Origin: Burkholderia sp. SRS-W-2-2016
Lineage (GTDB): Bacteria > Pseudomonadota > Gammaproteobacteria > Burkholderiales > Burkholderiaceae
DNA: 64,000 bases
Assembly: GCF_001931485.1 (NCBI RefSeq)
Contig: NZ_MSDV01000046.1
Coordinates: forward strand, 124,001-188,000
Direction of reading: 5' to 3'
Positions 16,783 through 25,920 of this stretch are shown here, in pieces. Below the pieces are notes generated by a model that ran no database searches, was not told the origin of the DNA, and saw only the letters and a program-made list of their open reading frames with translations. How positions within the stretch are numbered: the first letter of the stretch is position 1; each line of letters begins with the position of its first letter. Made by a program: the position numbers and the translations under genes.

Positions 16783-17931
16783 ATGAAAATCACCAAGCTC
16801 GAAACCTTCATCGTCCCGCCGCGCTGGTGTTTCCTGAAGATCGAGACCGACGAGGGGATCGTCGGTTGGGGGGAGCCGGTGGTCGAAGGCCGCGCGCATA
16901 CGGTCGCGGCGGCGGTCGAGGAACTGGCCGACTATCTGATCGGCAAGGATCCGCTGCTGATCGAGGACCACTGGCAGGTGATGTACCGCGCGGGCTTCTA
17001 TCGCGGCGGCCCGATTACGATGAGCGCGATCGCCGGCGTCGACCAGGCGCTGTGGGACATCAAGGGCAAGCATCACGGCGTGCCGGTGCACGCGCTGCTC
17101 GGCGGCCAGGTGCGCGACAGGATCAAGGTCTATTCGTGGATCGGCGGCGACCGTCCGAGCGACGTCGCCAACAACGCGCGGGCGGTGGTCGAACGCGGCT
17201 TCAAGGCGGTCAAGATGAACGGCTCGGAAGAGCTGCAGATCATCGACACCTTCGACAAGGTCCAGGGCGTGATCAACAACGTCGCCGCGGTGCGCGAGGC
17301 GGTCGGACCGAACATCGGCATCGGCGTGGACTTCCACGGCCGCGTGCACAAGCCGATGGCCAAGGTGCTCGCGAAGGAACTCGATCCGTACAAGCTGCTG
17401 TTCATCGAAGAACCGGTGCTGTCGGAAAACGCGGAAGCGCTGCGCGACATCGTCAACCAGACCAATACGCCGATCGCGCTCGGCGAGCGCCTGTATTCGC
17501 GCTGGGACTTCAAGCACATCCTGTCGGGCGGCTACGTCGACATCATCCAGCCGGACGCGTCGCACGCGGGCGGCATCACCGAGTGCCGCAAGATCGCGTC
17601 GATGGCCGAAGCCTACGACGTCGCGCTCGCGCTGCACTGCCCGCTCGGCCCGATCGCGCTCGCAACCTGTCTGCAGATCGACGCGGTCAGCTACAACGCG
17701 TTCATCCAGGAACAGAGCCTGGGGATTCACTACAACCAGGGCAACGACCTGCTCGACTACATCAAGAACCCGGAAGTCTTCAAATACGAAGACGGCTTCG
17801 TGTCGATTCCGCAGGGCCCGGGTCTCGGCATCGAAGTGAACGAAGAGAAGGTGCGCGAGATGGCGAAGGTCGGCCATCGCTGGCGCAATCCGGTGTGGCG
17901 TCATGCGGACGGCAGCGTCGCCGAGTGGTGA
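16783..17931 (+). CDS. dgoD: D-galactonate dehydratase
   Basis: This enolase-superfamily enzyme removes water from D-galactonate to give 2-dehydro-3-deoxy-D-galactonate in the De Ley-Doudoroff pathway. The 382-residue length and start (MKITKLETFIVPPRWCFLKI) match DgoD. The N-terminal capping domain is followed by the barrel with the metal and catalytic regions: GVDFHGRVHKPM, FIEEPVLSEN, PIALGERLYSRWDF and QPDASHAGGITE, then the histidine in LALHCPLGP. AGGAG precedes the ATG. The dehydratase is the only pathway enzyme here; the kinase, aldolase and transporter are not in the window. Confidence 0.95.
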   Translation: MKITKLETFIVPPRWCFLKIETDEGIVGWGEPVVEGRAHTVAAAVEELADYLIGKDPLLIEDHWQVMYRAGFYRGGPITMSAIAGVDQALWDIKGKHHGVPVHALLGGQVRDRIKVYSWIGGDRPSDVANNARAVVERGFKAVKMNGSEELQIIDTFDKVQGVINNVAAVREAVGPNIGIGVDFHGRVHKPMAKVLAKELDPYKLLFIEEPVLSENAEALRDIVNQTNTPIALGERLYSRWDFKHILSGGYVDIIQPDASHAGGITECRKIASMAEAYDVALALHCPLGPIALATCLQIDAVSYNAFIQEQSLGIHYNQGNDLLDYIKNPEVFKYEDGFVSIPQGPGLGIEVNEEKVREMAKVGHRWRNPVWRHADGSVAEW

Positions 17932-18172
17932 TCGCCAGCGTCTGAAACCACCCCGCCCGCGCGTTACGGCAACGTGACGCGTGGGGCGTCTCAGTAACGT
18001 AACATCCCGGACCGCGGCGGCTCGAACAGCCGTTCGGGCACCTCCCCGCAGCCCGGCTCATTTCCCGCCAAGCCTTGCCCAGCGCGGCTTGCGCGTCGTT
18101 TGTTCGGTATCGGACATACGCATGGCCCGCTCCTTGCTCAAATGCATGCAAAACACACATGCAACGGGGCAC

Positions 18173-18478
18173 ATGATGGGCGAATTCCTTCCCGACTATC
18201 TGATCCGCGAACAGGCGGCGGTCGGCGCGCTGGTCGCGTTCGGCGTGCTGCGCATCATCGGCGCGATGCTCGCGTACGAGCGCGGCTGGAGCATCTCGCT
18301 AGTCAGCAAGTGCTTTATCGCGGCCGCGGTGCTGTACTGCCTGCCGCAGGTGTTCGACCTGCTCACGCATATCGTCGGCTCGCGCGCGGCCGGCGCCGAA
18401 CTCGAAGGCAAGGCGGCGGGCTGCGCTATCGCGCTGTTCTGCGCGCCGATTCTCGGCCACCGGCTCGGCTTCGAGTAA
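18173..18478 (+). CDS. Small inner-membrane hypothetical protein
   Basis: The product, about 101 residues from the ATG at 18173, is not recognised. It has at least two membrane-spanning stretches (AAVGALVAFGVLRIIGAMLA and VSKCFIAAAVLYCLPQVFDL) and a third moderately hydrophobic segment near the end (AAGCAIALFCAPILGHRLG). An ATG at 18176 would differ by one residue, and longer starts extend into non-conserved-looking sequence. It is followed 16 bases later by a DUF2158 gene on the same strand. Confidence 0.6.
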   Translation: MMGEFLPDYLIREQAAVGALVAFGVLRIIGAMLAYERGWSISLVSKCFIAAAVLYCLPQVFDLLTHIVGSRAAGAELEGKAAGCAIALFCAPILGHRLGFE

Positions 18479-18494
18479 CCCGGCCCGCTGCGCG

Positions 18495-18719
18495 ATGCGA
18501 CTGTCGATCCGCTCCCCGAAACCCGCCTTTCACGCCGGCGACGTGCTGCGACTGAAATCCGGCGGCCGCCCGATGACCGCGACATGGAGCGGCCCGGTGC
18601 TGTTCGCGCCGGGCAACTGGTTGATCTGTCAGTGGTTTAGCGATGCCGGCGAACTGCAGCAGGAGATGTTTCCCGAAGAGACCCTGATCCCGGCGCGCGA
18701 CGCCGCTCTCGCCGCCTGA
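18495..18719 (+). CDS. DUF2158 (YodC-like) small protein
   Basis: The 74-residue product matches the DUF2158 family of small, uncharacterised proteins. Key features are FHAGDVLRLKSGGRPMT, the tryptophan-cysteine segment WLICQWFSDAGELQQEMF and the final PEETL. The fold is a small beta-barrel-like domain with the GDVVxLKSGGPxMT signature. It follows the small membrane protein gene closely and is ended by a strong terminator. No function is assigned. Confidence 0.8.
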   Translation: MRLSIRSPKPAFHAGDVLRLKSGGRPMTATWSGPVLFAPGNWLICQWFSDAGELQQEMFPEETLIPARDAALAA

Positions 18720-18768
18720 ACCGAGCAGTAGCGGATGCGCTGGCCACCGCCAGGCGACCGTGTGTATT

Positions 18769-18803
18769 GCGCCGCACGTGCTTCGCAGTGCGGCGCTTTT
18801 TTA
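18769..18803 (+). terminator. Rho-independent terminator
   Basis: GCGCCGCAC and GTGCGGCGC form a perfect 9-bp stem followed by TTTTTTA. It ends the two small genes on the plus strand and lies before the convergent copD end. Confidence 0.92.
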
Positions 18804-18847
18804 TGCGGCGGGTCAGCAGCCAAGGTTGGCAAACCGGCCCGCGCCGC

Positions 18848-19777
18848 TCACCCCAGCGCCGCAAACGCCGGCACGCTATGCGACAGCGCCGCCGCGACGA
18901 CGAACACTCCGACCATCACGAGCGCTTCCAGATACAGCACGTTGACGAAGGTATGCGCATCCATCGTCGACGCGGTGCGGCGCAGGCGCGGCAGCGCCGA
19001 GAACCGGTTCAGCCCGCCGAGCACCAGCGCGAGCGCGACCAGCACGAGCTTGAGCGTCAGCACATGACCCCAGGTGCTCACCTGAATCGCTTCGAGCGAG
19101 CCGCCCGAGCCGCGCACCGCGTTGAACACACCGGAGACCAGCACCAGCACGACCGCGACGAGCGACACGTTCGACAACTGGGTCGCGGTGCGAATCAGCA
19201 TCCCGCGCGCGGTCGAGGCGCCGAGCGCCGGCAGCACCGCGAGGCCGGCGGCCACCGCGAGACCGCCCCACACGCTGGTCGCGAGCACGTGCAGCGTCTG
19301 CATGCCGAGCGCCGCCGACGCCACCCCGGCATCGGCCGCGTGACCGAGCGACGCCTTGCCGGCGGCGATCGCAAGCACCGCGAGCCACAGCAGCGCATTG
19401 CGCAGCATGCCGGTGCCGTTCGACAGCGCGGTGCCGAGCAGCACCAGCGCGCCGCCGAACGCGACGCTCCAGCCGACGCCGACATGCGTCTGCGTGAGCA
19501 CGGTCGGAATCACGCTGAACGCGGCGGGCAGCGCGACGCCGCTCATCGACGCGCTCTGGTACAGCAGCCAGCCGAGATCGGCGAGCACCAGCACGACGGT
19601 GGCCGCGAGCATCGAGCGATGCGCGCGGATCCAGCCGGGCCGCGCCGGCGACACGCTTTGCCGCGCGTCCGGCGCGAGCCATGCGCCGAGCAGCGCCGAA
19701 CCGACGGCGAAACCGAATGCGACATTCATGAGCGCGGCCATCGCGACCTGCCCGATCCACAATCCGTCGATGCTCAT
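18848..19777 (-). CDS. copD: Copper resistance protein CopD (inner membrane)
   Basis: CopD is a multi-pass inner-membrane protein thought to take copper from periplasmic CopC into the cytoplasm. The 309-residue product has about eight hydrophobic segments, an N-terminal part with conserved Trp and His residues (TQTHVGVGWSVAFGG), the histidine-containing helix ALGMQTLHVLATSVWGGLAV and the second-half segment STWGHVLTLKLVLVALALV, typical of the CopD domain. Its start codon overlaps the copC stop codon by 4 bases (ATGA), so the two are translationally coupled. Confidence 0.92.
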   Translation of the reverse strand: MSIDGLWIGQVAMAALMNVAFGFAVGSALLGAWLAPDARQSVSPARPGWIRAHRSMLAATVVLVLADLGWLLYQSASMSGVALPAAFSVIPTVLTQTHVGVGWSVAFGGALVLLGTALSNGTGMLRNALLWLAVLAIAAGKASLGHAADAGVASAALGMQTLHVLATSVWGGLAVAAGLAVLPALGASTARGMLIRTATQLSNVSLVAVVLVLVSGVFNAVRGSGGSLEAIQVSTWGHVLTLKLVLVALALVLGGLNRFSALPRLRRTASTMDAHTFVNVLYLEALVMVGVFVVAAALSHSVPAFAALG

Positions 19778-20151
19778 TTGACGTTGAACGCAAAGTCGCC
19801 CTGGGTTCGATGGCCGTCGGTGGCCACCGCGATCCAGTGCACCGCATAGCGGCCGCTGCTCAGCTGCGGCAGCGCGAGCCGCATCGTCTTCGGATCGCGG
19901 CCGTCCACCGTCGACGCGTCCGTGGTCGCCGGCTTACCGCTCGCATCGGTGAGCACGATCTTGCTGAACGCGGGTTCGAGCGGCTCGGTGAAATGGATCG
20001 TCAGTTCGGTCGGAGCGACGGCCTCGGCGTTCGCGGCCGGCTCGCTGGAGATCAGATGCGCATGCGCGAACGCGCCCGAGGACACCACCAGCGCCAGCGC
20101 GCCGGACATCAACGCACGCAGCGCCGAAGAGGAAAAGTCGAATAGCTTCAT
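19774..20151 (-). CDS. copC: Periplasmic copper-binding protein CopC
   Basis: The 125-residue product is a CopC-type periplasmic copper chaperone. A signal peptide (to about residue 29) leaves a mature N-terminus HAHLISSEPAANAEAV, in which the first histidine provides the Cu(II) ligand with the amino terminus. The immunoglobulin-like domain continues to the C-terminal VHWIAVATDGHRTQGDFAF, holding further ligands. No Met-rich Cu(I) loop is visible, as in many short CopC proteins. It overlaps copD and is divergent from the cytochrome genes. Confidence 0.93.
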   Translation of the reverse strand: MKLFDFSSSALRALMSGALALVVSSGAFAHAHLISSEPAANAEAVAPTELTIHFTEPLEPAFSKIVLTDASGKPATTDASTVDGRDPKTMRLALPQLSSGRYAVHWIAVATDGHRTQGDFAFNVK

Positions 20152-20547
20152 GTAAGGCTGATAGCGGATGAGAACGAACGGAGGGACTACCGGAACCGGG
20201 CCGCGCGGCGGCCGGCGAGCCCGGAAGTGTACGCTTCGATAGCGCGCGCGGGGATCGGTTCAACCGGGCTCGAACGAATCGGTAACAAAGCTTCCAGCCG
20301 TTGCGCGAGCAACGACCCGTCTCTGCCATCAAATTCGAGATAAAGCAAGCCAAGCGCGCAACAGATTCACCAACACACCCTGGCCCGGACTCGACGCGGC
20401 ATACTGTCGCATGGCGGTCACAGCGGGAACGGTCTCTAATGCGGCAAATAGTCACCATTACCCTTCGATGATAGAATGCTGCGTCGCCGCAGCGACGGCT
20501 GTCCTTCACACCGAGCCGCTCGAAGTTCGGTCAGGTCCCCGATTCTG
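20152..20547. promoter_or_regulatory. Divergent copC / cytochrome intergenic region with extended -10
   Basis: This 396-base gap separates copCD from the cytochrome operon. On the plus strand TGATAGAAT at 20469-20477 is an extended -10 element, about 70 bases before the first cytochrome gene. No convincing copper-box (CueR or CopR-type) repeat or other gene is seen. Confidence 0.55.
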
Positions 20548-21279
20548 ATGGAGTTACGCGTGTCTTCAAGACGCCTCTTCCGCCCGTTGCTTGCCCTTCT
20601 GCTGATCGGCTCCGCGGGTGTCTACAGCGCTGCGAAAGCGCAGACTCAACCGAAGGCCCCCGACACAATGGAAGCGCGCGTGCAAGGCTGCACGGCCTGC
20701 CACGGCTCGCATGGGCAAGGTACCGACAACGACTACTTCCCGCGCCTCGCGGGCAAACCGGCGGACTATCTGTACAACCAGCTGCAGAACTTCCGTGAAG
20801 GCCGTCGCAAGTACCCGCCGATGAACTACCTCGTCACGTATCTCTCGGACGACTACCTCCACAAGATCGCCACCTTCTTCTCGCAGCAGCGTCCGCCGTA
20901 TCCGCCGCCGGCCAAGCCGACGGTGTCGGCCGCCACGCTCGCGCGCGGTGAGCAGATCGTGCTGCACGGCGACGCGAGCAAGCAGGTGCCGGCATGCGTG
21001 GCCTGCCACGGCAAGGCGCTGACCGGTATGGAACCGGCAATCCCGGGTCTGGTCGGTCTGCACGCGGACTACATCAGCGCGCAGCTCGGCGCATGGCGCT
21101 CGGGCACGCGTCACGCGATTGCGCCGGACTGCATGCACACGATCGCCACCCGTCTGACCGACGAAGACGTGAACGCCGCCGCGGCCTGGCTTTCCACCCA
21201 GCAGGCTCCGCAAAACCCCGTGCCGGCTCCGGCCCGCTCGTTGAAGACTCCGCTTGCCTGCGGCAGCGAACCGCAATAA
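20548..21279 (+). CDS. Diheme cytochrome c (c4-like)
   Basis: The 243-residue product is exported by an N-terminal signal (MELRVSSRRLFRPLLALLLI, cleavage near AAKAQ at about 32) and carries two heme c sites: CTACH (residues 48-52) and CVACH (150-154), each starting a class I cytochrome domain of about 90 residues. The two-domain layout fits periplasmic cytochrome c4 or related electron carriers. It lies 21 bases upstream of a triheme cytochrome on the same strand. Together they probably pass electrons from a periplasmic dehydrogenase to a terminal oxidase, but neither is encoded nearby. Confidence 0.9.
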   Translation: MELRVSSRRLFRPLLALLLIGSAGVYSAAKAQTQPKAPDTMEARVQGCTACHGSHGQGTDNDYFPRLAGKPADYLYNQLQNFREGRRKYPPMNYLVTYLSDDYLHKIATFFSQQRPPYPPPAKPTVSAATLARGEQIVLHGDASKQVPACVACHGKALTGMEPAIPGLVGLHADYISAQLGAWRSGTRHAIAPDCMHTIATRLTDEDVNAAAAWLSTQQAPQNPVPAPARSLKTPLACGSEPQ

Positions 21280-21300
21280 GGCGCCGGGAGAGACATTCAA

Positions 21301-22602
21301 ATGAAACGTAAGTCCCTGTTCGCCCTTTCGGCAGTCGTCGTAGCCGCGGCTGCCGCCCTCGTTCCCGTCCTGTGGTCGGGCGGCGACAATCTGCACAGCA
21401 GCGGCATGGCCGTCGCGGCCGCACCCGCCGACCACGCCGAACTGATCAAGAAGGGCGAGTATCTCGCCCGCGCCGGCGACTGTATCGCGTGCCACACGGT
21501 GCGCGGCGGCAAGCCGTTCGCCGGCGGCCTGCCGATGGCCACGCCGTTCGGCACGATGTTCACGCCGAACATCACGCCGGACGACCAGTACGGCATCGGC
21601 AAGTGGACCCAGGACGACTTCTATCGCGCGATGCACACCGGCCGCTCGAAAGACGGCAGCCTGCTGTATCCGGGCTTCCCGTTCACGAGCTACACGAAGG
21701 TCACGCGCGCCGACTCGGACGCGATCTACGCGTACCTGCGCTCGGTCGCGCCGGTCAACGTGCCGAGCCGTCCGCACGAACTGAAATTCCCGTTCAACCA
21801 GCGCAACATGCTGATCGGCTGGCGCACGCTGTTCTTCCGTGAAGGCGAGTTCAAGCCGGATCCGACCAAGTCGGTCGAGTGGAACCGCGGCGCGTATCTG
21901 GTCGAAGGTCTCGGCCACTGCGGGATGTGCCACACGTCGATCAACGCGATGGGCGGCCCGGTCAACTCGGCGGCCTTCGCCGGCGGCCTGATCCCGCTGC
22001 AGAACTGGTATGCGCCGTCGCTGACGTCGAACCGCGAAGCGGGTCTGGGCGACTGGGACCTGCAGGACATCGCCGATCTGCTGAAGACCGGCGTGTCGAA
22101 CCGCGGCGCGGTGTTCGGCCCGATGGCCGAAGTCGTGCACAACAGCCTGCAGTATCTGTCGGACGAGGACATCAAGGCGATGGCCACGTACCTGAAGACG
22201 ATCCCGCAGAAGAGCGAAGCACCGGAGCAGATGCAGCTGGAAACCTCGGAACAGTTCGGCGGCGAACTGTTGAAGCAGGGTCAGAAGATCTACGCTGACA
22301 ACTGCGCGAAGTGCCACGCGGACAACGGTCTGGGCATGCCGCCGGCCTTCCCGCCGCTGGCGAACAACCAGTCGATCCAGATGCCGTCGGCGGTCAACCC
22401 GATCCGCATGGTGCTGAACGGCGGTTATCCGCCGAGCACGGAAGGCAACCCGCATCCGTACGGCATGCCGCCGTTCGCGCAGTCGCTGTCGAATCAGGAA
22501 GTCGCGGCGGTCGTCACGTACATCCGGATGTCCTGGGGCAACCACGGCACCGCCGTGTCGCCGCAGCAAGTGGCCAACCTGCGTTCGGCGCCGCTCGACT
22601 AA
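21301..22602 (+). CDS. Triheme cytochrome c, dehydrogenase cytochrome-subunit type
   Basis: The 433-residue product has an N-terminal membrane/signal segment (LFALSAVVVAAAAALVPVLW) and three heme c motifs: CIACH (61-65), CGMCH (207-211) and CAKCH (335-339). This layout and length fit the cytochrome subunit of membrane-bound alcohol, gluconate or sorbitol dehydrogenases, which passes electrons to ubiquinone. FTPNITPD and GDWDLQDIADLLKTG are typical of that family. No flavin or PQQ dehydrogenase subunit is adjacent, so the donor enzyme must be elsewhere or the protein serves another donor. A strong terminator follows. Confidence 0.9.
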   Translation: MKRKSLFALSAVVVAAAAALVPVLWSGGDNLHSSGMAVAAAPADHAELIKKGEYLARAGDCIACHTVRGGKPFAGGLPMATPFGTMFTPNITPDDQYGIGKWTQDDFYRAMHTGRSKDGSLLYPGFPFTSYTKVTRADSDAIYAYLRSVAPVNVPSRPHELKFPFNQRNMLIGWRTLFFREGEFKPDPTKSVEWNRGAYLVEGLGHCGMCHTSINAMGGPVNSAAFAGGLIPLQNWYAPSLTSNREAGLGDWDLQDIADLLKTGVSNRGAVFGPMAEVVHNSLQYLSDEDIKAMATYLKTIPQKSEAPEQMQLETSEQFGGELLKQGQKIYADNCAKCHADNGLGMPPAFPPLANNQSIQMPSAVNPIRMVLNGGYPPSTEGNPHPYGMPPFAQSLSNQEVAAVVTYIRMSWGNHGTAVSPQQVANLRSAPLD

Positions 22603-22621
22603 GCAGCGTCTGATGCACCCC

Positions 22622-22665
22622 GGGCGCGGCCAGCGAATTTCGCGGCCGCGCCCTTCGTTTTTTCA
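22622..22665 (+). terminator. Rho-independent terminator of the cytochrome operon
   Basis: GGGCGCGGCC pairs with GGCCGCGCCC around an AT-richer loop, followed by TTCGTTTTTT. Confidence 0.9.
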
Positions 22666-22734
22666 GGACCGGTATCATGTGGGCCCATTGGTGTGAATGG
22701 TCGCCCTCTCGGGACCGCGCAGGAGGATAGAGCC

Positions 22735-23355
22735 GTGCCCGTCGGCGAGCGTTTCAACAGCATTACCCATCTGGTCGGCGCCGTGCTGTCGGTGGTGGGG
22801 CTGGCGACGCTCGTGACGATGGGAGCCCTCGCCGGCGACGCGTACAAGGTGGTCAGCTTCAGCGTGTACGGAGCGATGCTGTTCGTGCTGTACGCGATCT
22901 CGACGCTTTATCACAGCGTGAGCCATCCGCGTCTGAAGGCGATTTTGCAGAAATGCGACCATTCGGCGATCTACCTGCTGATCGCCGGCAGCTATACGCC
23001 GTTCACGCTGGTCACGTTGCGTGGACCGTGGGGCTGGTCGCTGTTTGGCGTAAGCTGGGGGCTTGCCGCCCTCGGCATCGTGCAGGAACTGACGCTGGGG
23101 CGCCGCACCCGCAGCGTTTCGATGGTGCTGTATGTGCTGATGGGATGGCTCGCGCTCGTAGCCGTCCGCCCGCTGCTGCATGCGTTACCGGCGGCGGGTA
23201 CCGCGTGGCTGGTGGCCGGCGGCGTCATTTATAGCGCCGGCATCTATTTCTTCATCAACGACGAGCGCATCCGCCATGGACACGGTATCTGGCACCTGTT
23301 CGTACTGGCGGGCAGTCTGTGCCAATTCGTCAGTGTCGCGCGCTACGTCGCATGA
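22735..23355 (+). CDS. Hemolysin III / YqfA family membrane protein
   Basis: The 206-residue product is a seven-helix membrane protein of the hemolysin III (PAQR-like) family. It shows the family motifs: the N-terminal GERFNSITHLVGAVLSVVG, the histidine site YAISTLYHSVSH, the Asp/Ser segment CDHSAIYLLIAGSYTPF and the C-terminal HGIWHLFVLAGSLCQF with two His residues. These form a likely metal site. The GTG at 22735 was chosen because AGGAGG lies 8 bases upstream. Family members are annotated as hemolysins, but in Gram-negative bacteria the role is more likely in membrane homeostasis. Confidence 0.92.
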   Translation: MPVGERFNSITHLVGAVLSVVGLATLVTMGALAGDAYKVVSFSVYGAMLFVLYAISTLYHSVSHPRLKAILQKCDHSAIYLLIAGSYTPFTLVTLRGPWGWSLFGVSWGLAALGIVQELTLGRRTRSVSMVLYVLMGWLALVAVRPLLHALPAAGTAWLVAGGVIYSAGIYFFINDERIRHGHGIWHLFVLAGSLCQFVSVARYVA

Positions 23356-23587
23356 CACGCCACGGCGGCGGATTGCAACTTAAGGCCAGTCGACGTGTCT
23401 GCATAGCGCGTTGAAACATTCGGCACCTCCTGGAGCGTGCCGCCGATTTCTCCGTGAACGGAACCGGGCTTCGGCCTCGCACATGCGCGAACGCGCATGT
23501 CGATGCCGCGCTGCTGTTGCCGCGCTGGGGTCCGCTGGGCCCCGCCGGTCACGTTCGCGAAACTGCATTGCATTGCAAAGAGCTTTT

Positions 23588-25186
23588 ATGTCTTTTGATT
23601 CCCTCGGCTTGTCCGAACCGCTGGTCCGCGCTGTCAACGAACTGGGCTACACCAGCCCGACCCCGATCCAGACTCAGGCGATCCCCGCCGTGCTCAACGG
23701 CGGCGACCTGCTCGCCGGCGCGCAAACCGGCACCGGCAAGACCGCCGGCTTCACGCTGCCGATCCTGCAACGTCTGAACTCGATGGCGCCGGCCGCCGGC
23801 GGCAAGCGCGTGGTGCGCGCGCTGATCCTCACGCCGACCCGCGAACTCGCCGCCCAGGTCGAGGAAAGCGTGCGCCAGTACGGCAAGTATCTGAAGCTGA
23901 AGTCGACCGTGATGTTCGGCGGCGTCGGCATCAATCCGCAGATCGGCGCGCTGAGGAGCGGCGTGGATATCGTCGTCGCGACGCCGGGCCGTCTGCTCGA
24001 CCACATGCAGCAGAAGACCATCGACCTGTCGCAGCTCGAAATCCTCGTGCTCGACGAAGCCGACCGCATGCTCGACATGGGCTTCATCCACGACATCAAG
24101 CGCGTGCTCGCGAAGCTGCCGCCGAAGCGCCAGAACCTGCTGTTCTCGGCGACCTTCTCGGATGAAATCAAGGCACTCGCCGACAACCTGCTCGACTCGC
24201 CGGCGCTGATCGAAGTCGCGCGTCGCAATACCACCGCCGAAACGGTTGCGCAGAAGATTCACCCGGTCGACCGCGACCGCAAGCGCGAACTGCTCACCCA
24301 TCTGATCCGCCAGCACAACTGGTTCCAGGTGCTGGTGTTCACCCGCACCAAGCACGGCGCGAACCGTCTGGCCGAACAGCTGACCAAGGACGGCATCAGC
24401 GCGCTCGCGATTCACGGCAACAAGAGCCAGTCCGCGCGCACGCGTGCGCTCGCCGAGTTCAAGGACAACACGCTGCAGGTGCTGGTCGCGACCGATATCG
24501 CCGCGCGCGGCATCGATATCGATCAACTGCCGCACGTGGTCAACTTCGATCTGCCGAACGTGCCGGAAGACTACGTGCACCGCATCGGCCGCACTGGCCG
24601 CGCGGGGGCGACCGGCGAAGCGGTGTCGCTGGTGTGCGTCGATGAACTGCAGTTGCTCAAGGACATCGAGAAGCTGATCAAGCGGCCGGTTCCGCAGGAA
24701 GTGATCGCCGGTTTCGAGCCGGATCCGACCGCGAAGCCGGAGCCGATCCAGCGTCGCGGCCAGGGCGGTGGCGGCGGCGGCGGTCGTTCGCCGCGTCAGG
24801 GCCAAGGCGGCGGCCGCCGCGATGGCGCGGGCGCTGGTGCGGCGAAGCCGGCGCAAGGCGGCGGGCAACGCGCGCCGCAGGGCGCGGGCCAAGGTGCGGG
24901 TCAGCGCTCGGGGCAGCGTCCGTCGAATGGTCATGCGCCGCGCGCGCAAGGCGCGAAGCCGGCCGCGGGCAACGGCGGCCAGCCGCGCCGCGACGCGCAG
25001 CGTCACGACGACCGCCCGCGTAGCGCCGCGCATGACGGCGGCGCCGCGAATCACGCGCCGCGCAAGCCGCAGGGCAACCGCTCGCACAACGGCAATCCGG
25101 GCGCGCTGCTCGGCGGCGGCGCGAAGCCGCGCAACGATGCGCCGCGTGGCGCGCAGCCGTCGCGTAACGGCGAACGCAGCCGTTAA
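23588..25186 (+). CDS. rhlE: DEAD-box RNA helicase, RhlE type
   Basis: This ATP-dependent RNA helicase acts in ribosome assembly and RNA turnover. From the ATG (MSFDSLGLSEPLVRAVNELG) the Q motif, Walker A (AQTGTGKTAGF), PTRELAAQ, DEAD (LVLDEADRMLDMGF), SAT (LLFSATFSDEIK) and the second-domain motifs (ATDIAARGIDID, HRIGRTGRAG) appear in order. After about residue 380 the protein ends in a long Gly/Arg/Gln/Ala-rich disordered tail of about 150 residues, common in RhlE and thought to bind RNA. The tail-coding region is strongly repetitive. Confidence 0.95.
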   Translation: MSFDSLGLSEPLVRAVNELGYTSPTPIQTQAIPAVLNGGDLLAGAQTGTGKTAGFTLPILQRLNSMAPAAGGKRVVRALILTPTRELAAQVEESVRQYGKYLKLKSTVMFGGVGINPQIGALRSGVDIVVATPGRLLDHMQQKTIDLSQLEILVLDEADRMLDMGFIHDIKRVLAKLPPKRQNLLFSATFSDEIKALADNLLDSPALIEVARRNTTAETVAQKIHPVDRDRKRELLTHLIRQHNWFQVLVFTRTKHGANRLAEQLTKDGISALAIHGNKSQSARTRALAEFKDNTLQVLVATDIAARGIDIDQLPHVVNFDLPNVPEDYVHRIGRTGRAGATGEAVSLVCVDELQLLKDIEKLIKRPVPQEVIAGFEPDPTAKPEPIQRRGQGGGGGGGRSPRQGQGGGRRDGAGAGAAKPAQGGGQRAPQGAGQGAGQRSGQRPSNGHAPRAQGAKPAAGNGGQPRRDAQRHDDRPRSAAHDGGAANHAPRKPQGNRSHNGNPGALLGGGAKPRNDAPRGAQPSRNGERSR

Positions 25187-25210
25187 GCTGCTACGCTGAA
25201 CTGCTTGGTC

Positions 25211-25236
25211 AAAGGCCCGCTGATCGCGGGCCTTTT
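25211..25236 (+). terminator. Rho-independent terminator of the helicase gene
   Basis: AAAGGCCCGC pairs with GCGGGCCTTTT around GATC-like bases. Confidence 0.88.
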
Positions 25237-25383
25237 GCTGTCTGGGGCGTTGCGTCTGCGGCCTCGCGGCCCACGGTATCGCTTCGAGTTCGCCGCCTTC
25301 TATCGCGAGCAAAACCGCGAACAACGCCGCGAGCTACAGCGCAAGCAAAACCGCGAGCCGTTCGCGGGTCGTCCCGCGAAAAA

Positions 25384-25920
25384 CTACCGGCTGCTCGCCG
25401 CGACGGCCCGCTTCAACTGCTCCAGCTGCCGTTCCCAGCGCTCGAGCACCGCACTGCCCTCGCCCTCCAGTTCGAACGTGATGCCGCCCGTCAGGCGCGC
25501 ATAACGCACGCTCTGCGCTTCCCCGGTGTCGATCGATGCAAGCAGATAGACGAGGCCCGTGTCGTCGCCGGCAGCGGCCGGCAGCGGCGCGACGCGCAAC
25601 TGCACCTGATAGAACGCCGCGTCGCACACGAAGCTCAACGCGGCCCGGCCGCTTTGCGTGATCGCCCGCGTCGCGCGCGCCTGCGGCCATAACGCGATGC
25701 CGAGCGTGCGCGAATCGGGCGCGTAAAGCTCGCCGACACTGAGCAGCGACGTGCGCACGTGACCGTTCGCATCGACGCTCAGCAACGACGCGGTGAAGCC
25801 CGTCTTGTCCACGAGCGACGCGCCGTCGAACCACGCGCGCACGTTGGCCGGCCACTCGTCGAACACGTTCTGGTCGAGCGCACGCGCGGCGCCTGATGAT
25901 GAAGCTGAAGAGTCGCTCAT
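25384..25920 (-). CDS. PNPOx-like (FMN-binding split-barrel) protein
   Basis: The 178-residue product resembles the pyridoxamine 5'-phosphate oxidase-like split-barrel family. It has a hydrophobic strand pattern (TGFTASLLSVDANGHVRTSLL), a segment with the usual phosphate-binding character (GIALWPQARATRAITQSGRA, then LSFVCDAAFYQVQLRV), and a C-terminal helical part. The ATG at 25920 gives MSDSSASSSGA; a TTG at 25953 would add 11 residues but has no ribosome site. Ligand and reaction are unknown. It ends convergently with the helicase gene. Confidence 0.65.
   Translation of the reverse strand: MSDSSASSSGAARALDQNVFDEWPANVRAWFDGASLVDKTGFTASLLSVDANGHVRTSLLSVGELYAPDSRTLGIALWPQARATRAITQSGRAALSFVCDAAFYQVQLRVAPLPAAAGDDTGLVYLLASIDTGEAQSVRYARLTGGITFELEGEGSAVLERWERQLEQLKRAVAASSR

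Noticed and set aside
20566..22569. Minus-strand open frame of 667 codons over the cytochrome genes
   Set aside because: It is antisense to two clear cytochrome genes with five heme motifs, and its sequence has no recognisable domain.
25304..25360. Direct repeat of a GCAAAACCGCGA-type sequence after the helicase gene
   Set aside because: Two imperfect copies in a short gap between convergent genes; too little to call an element.
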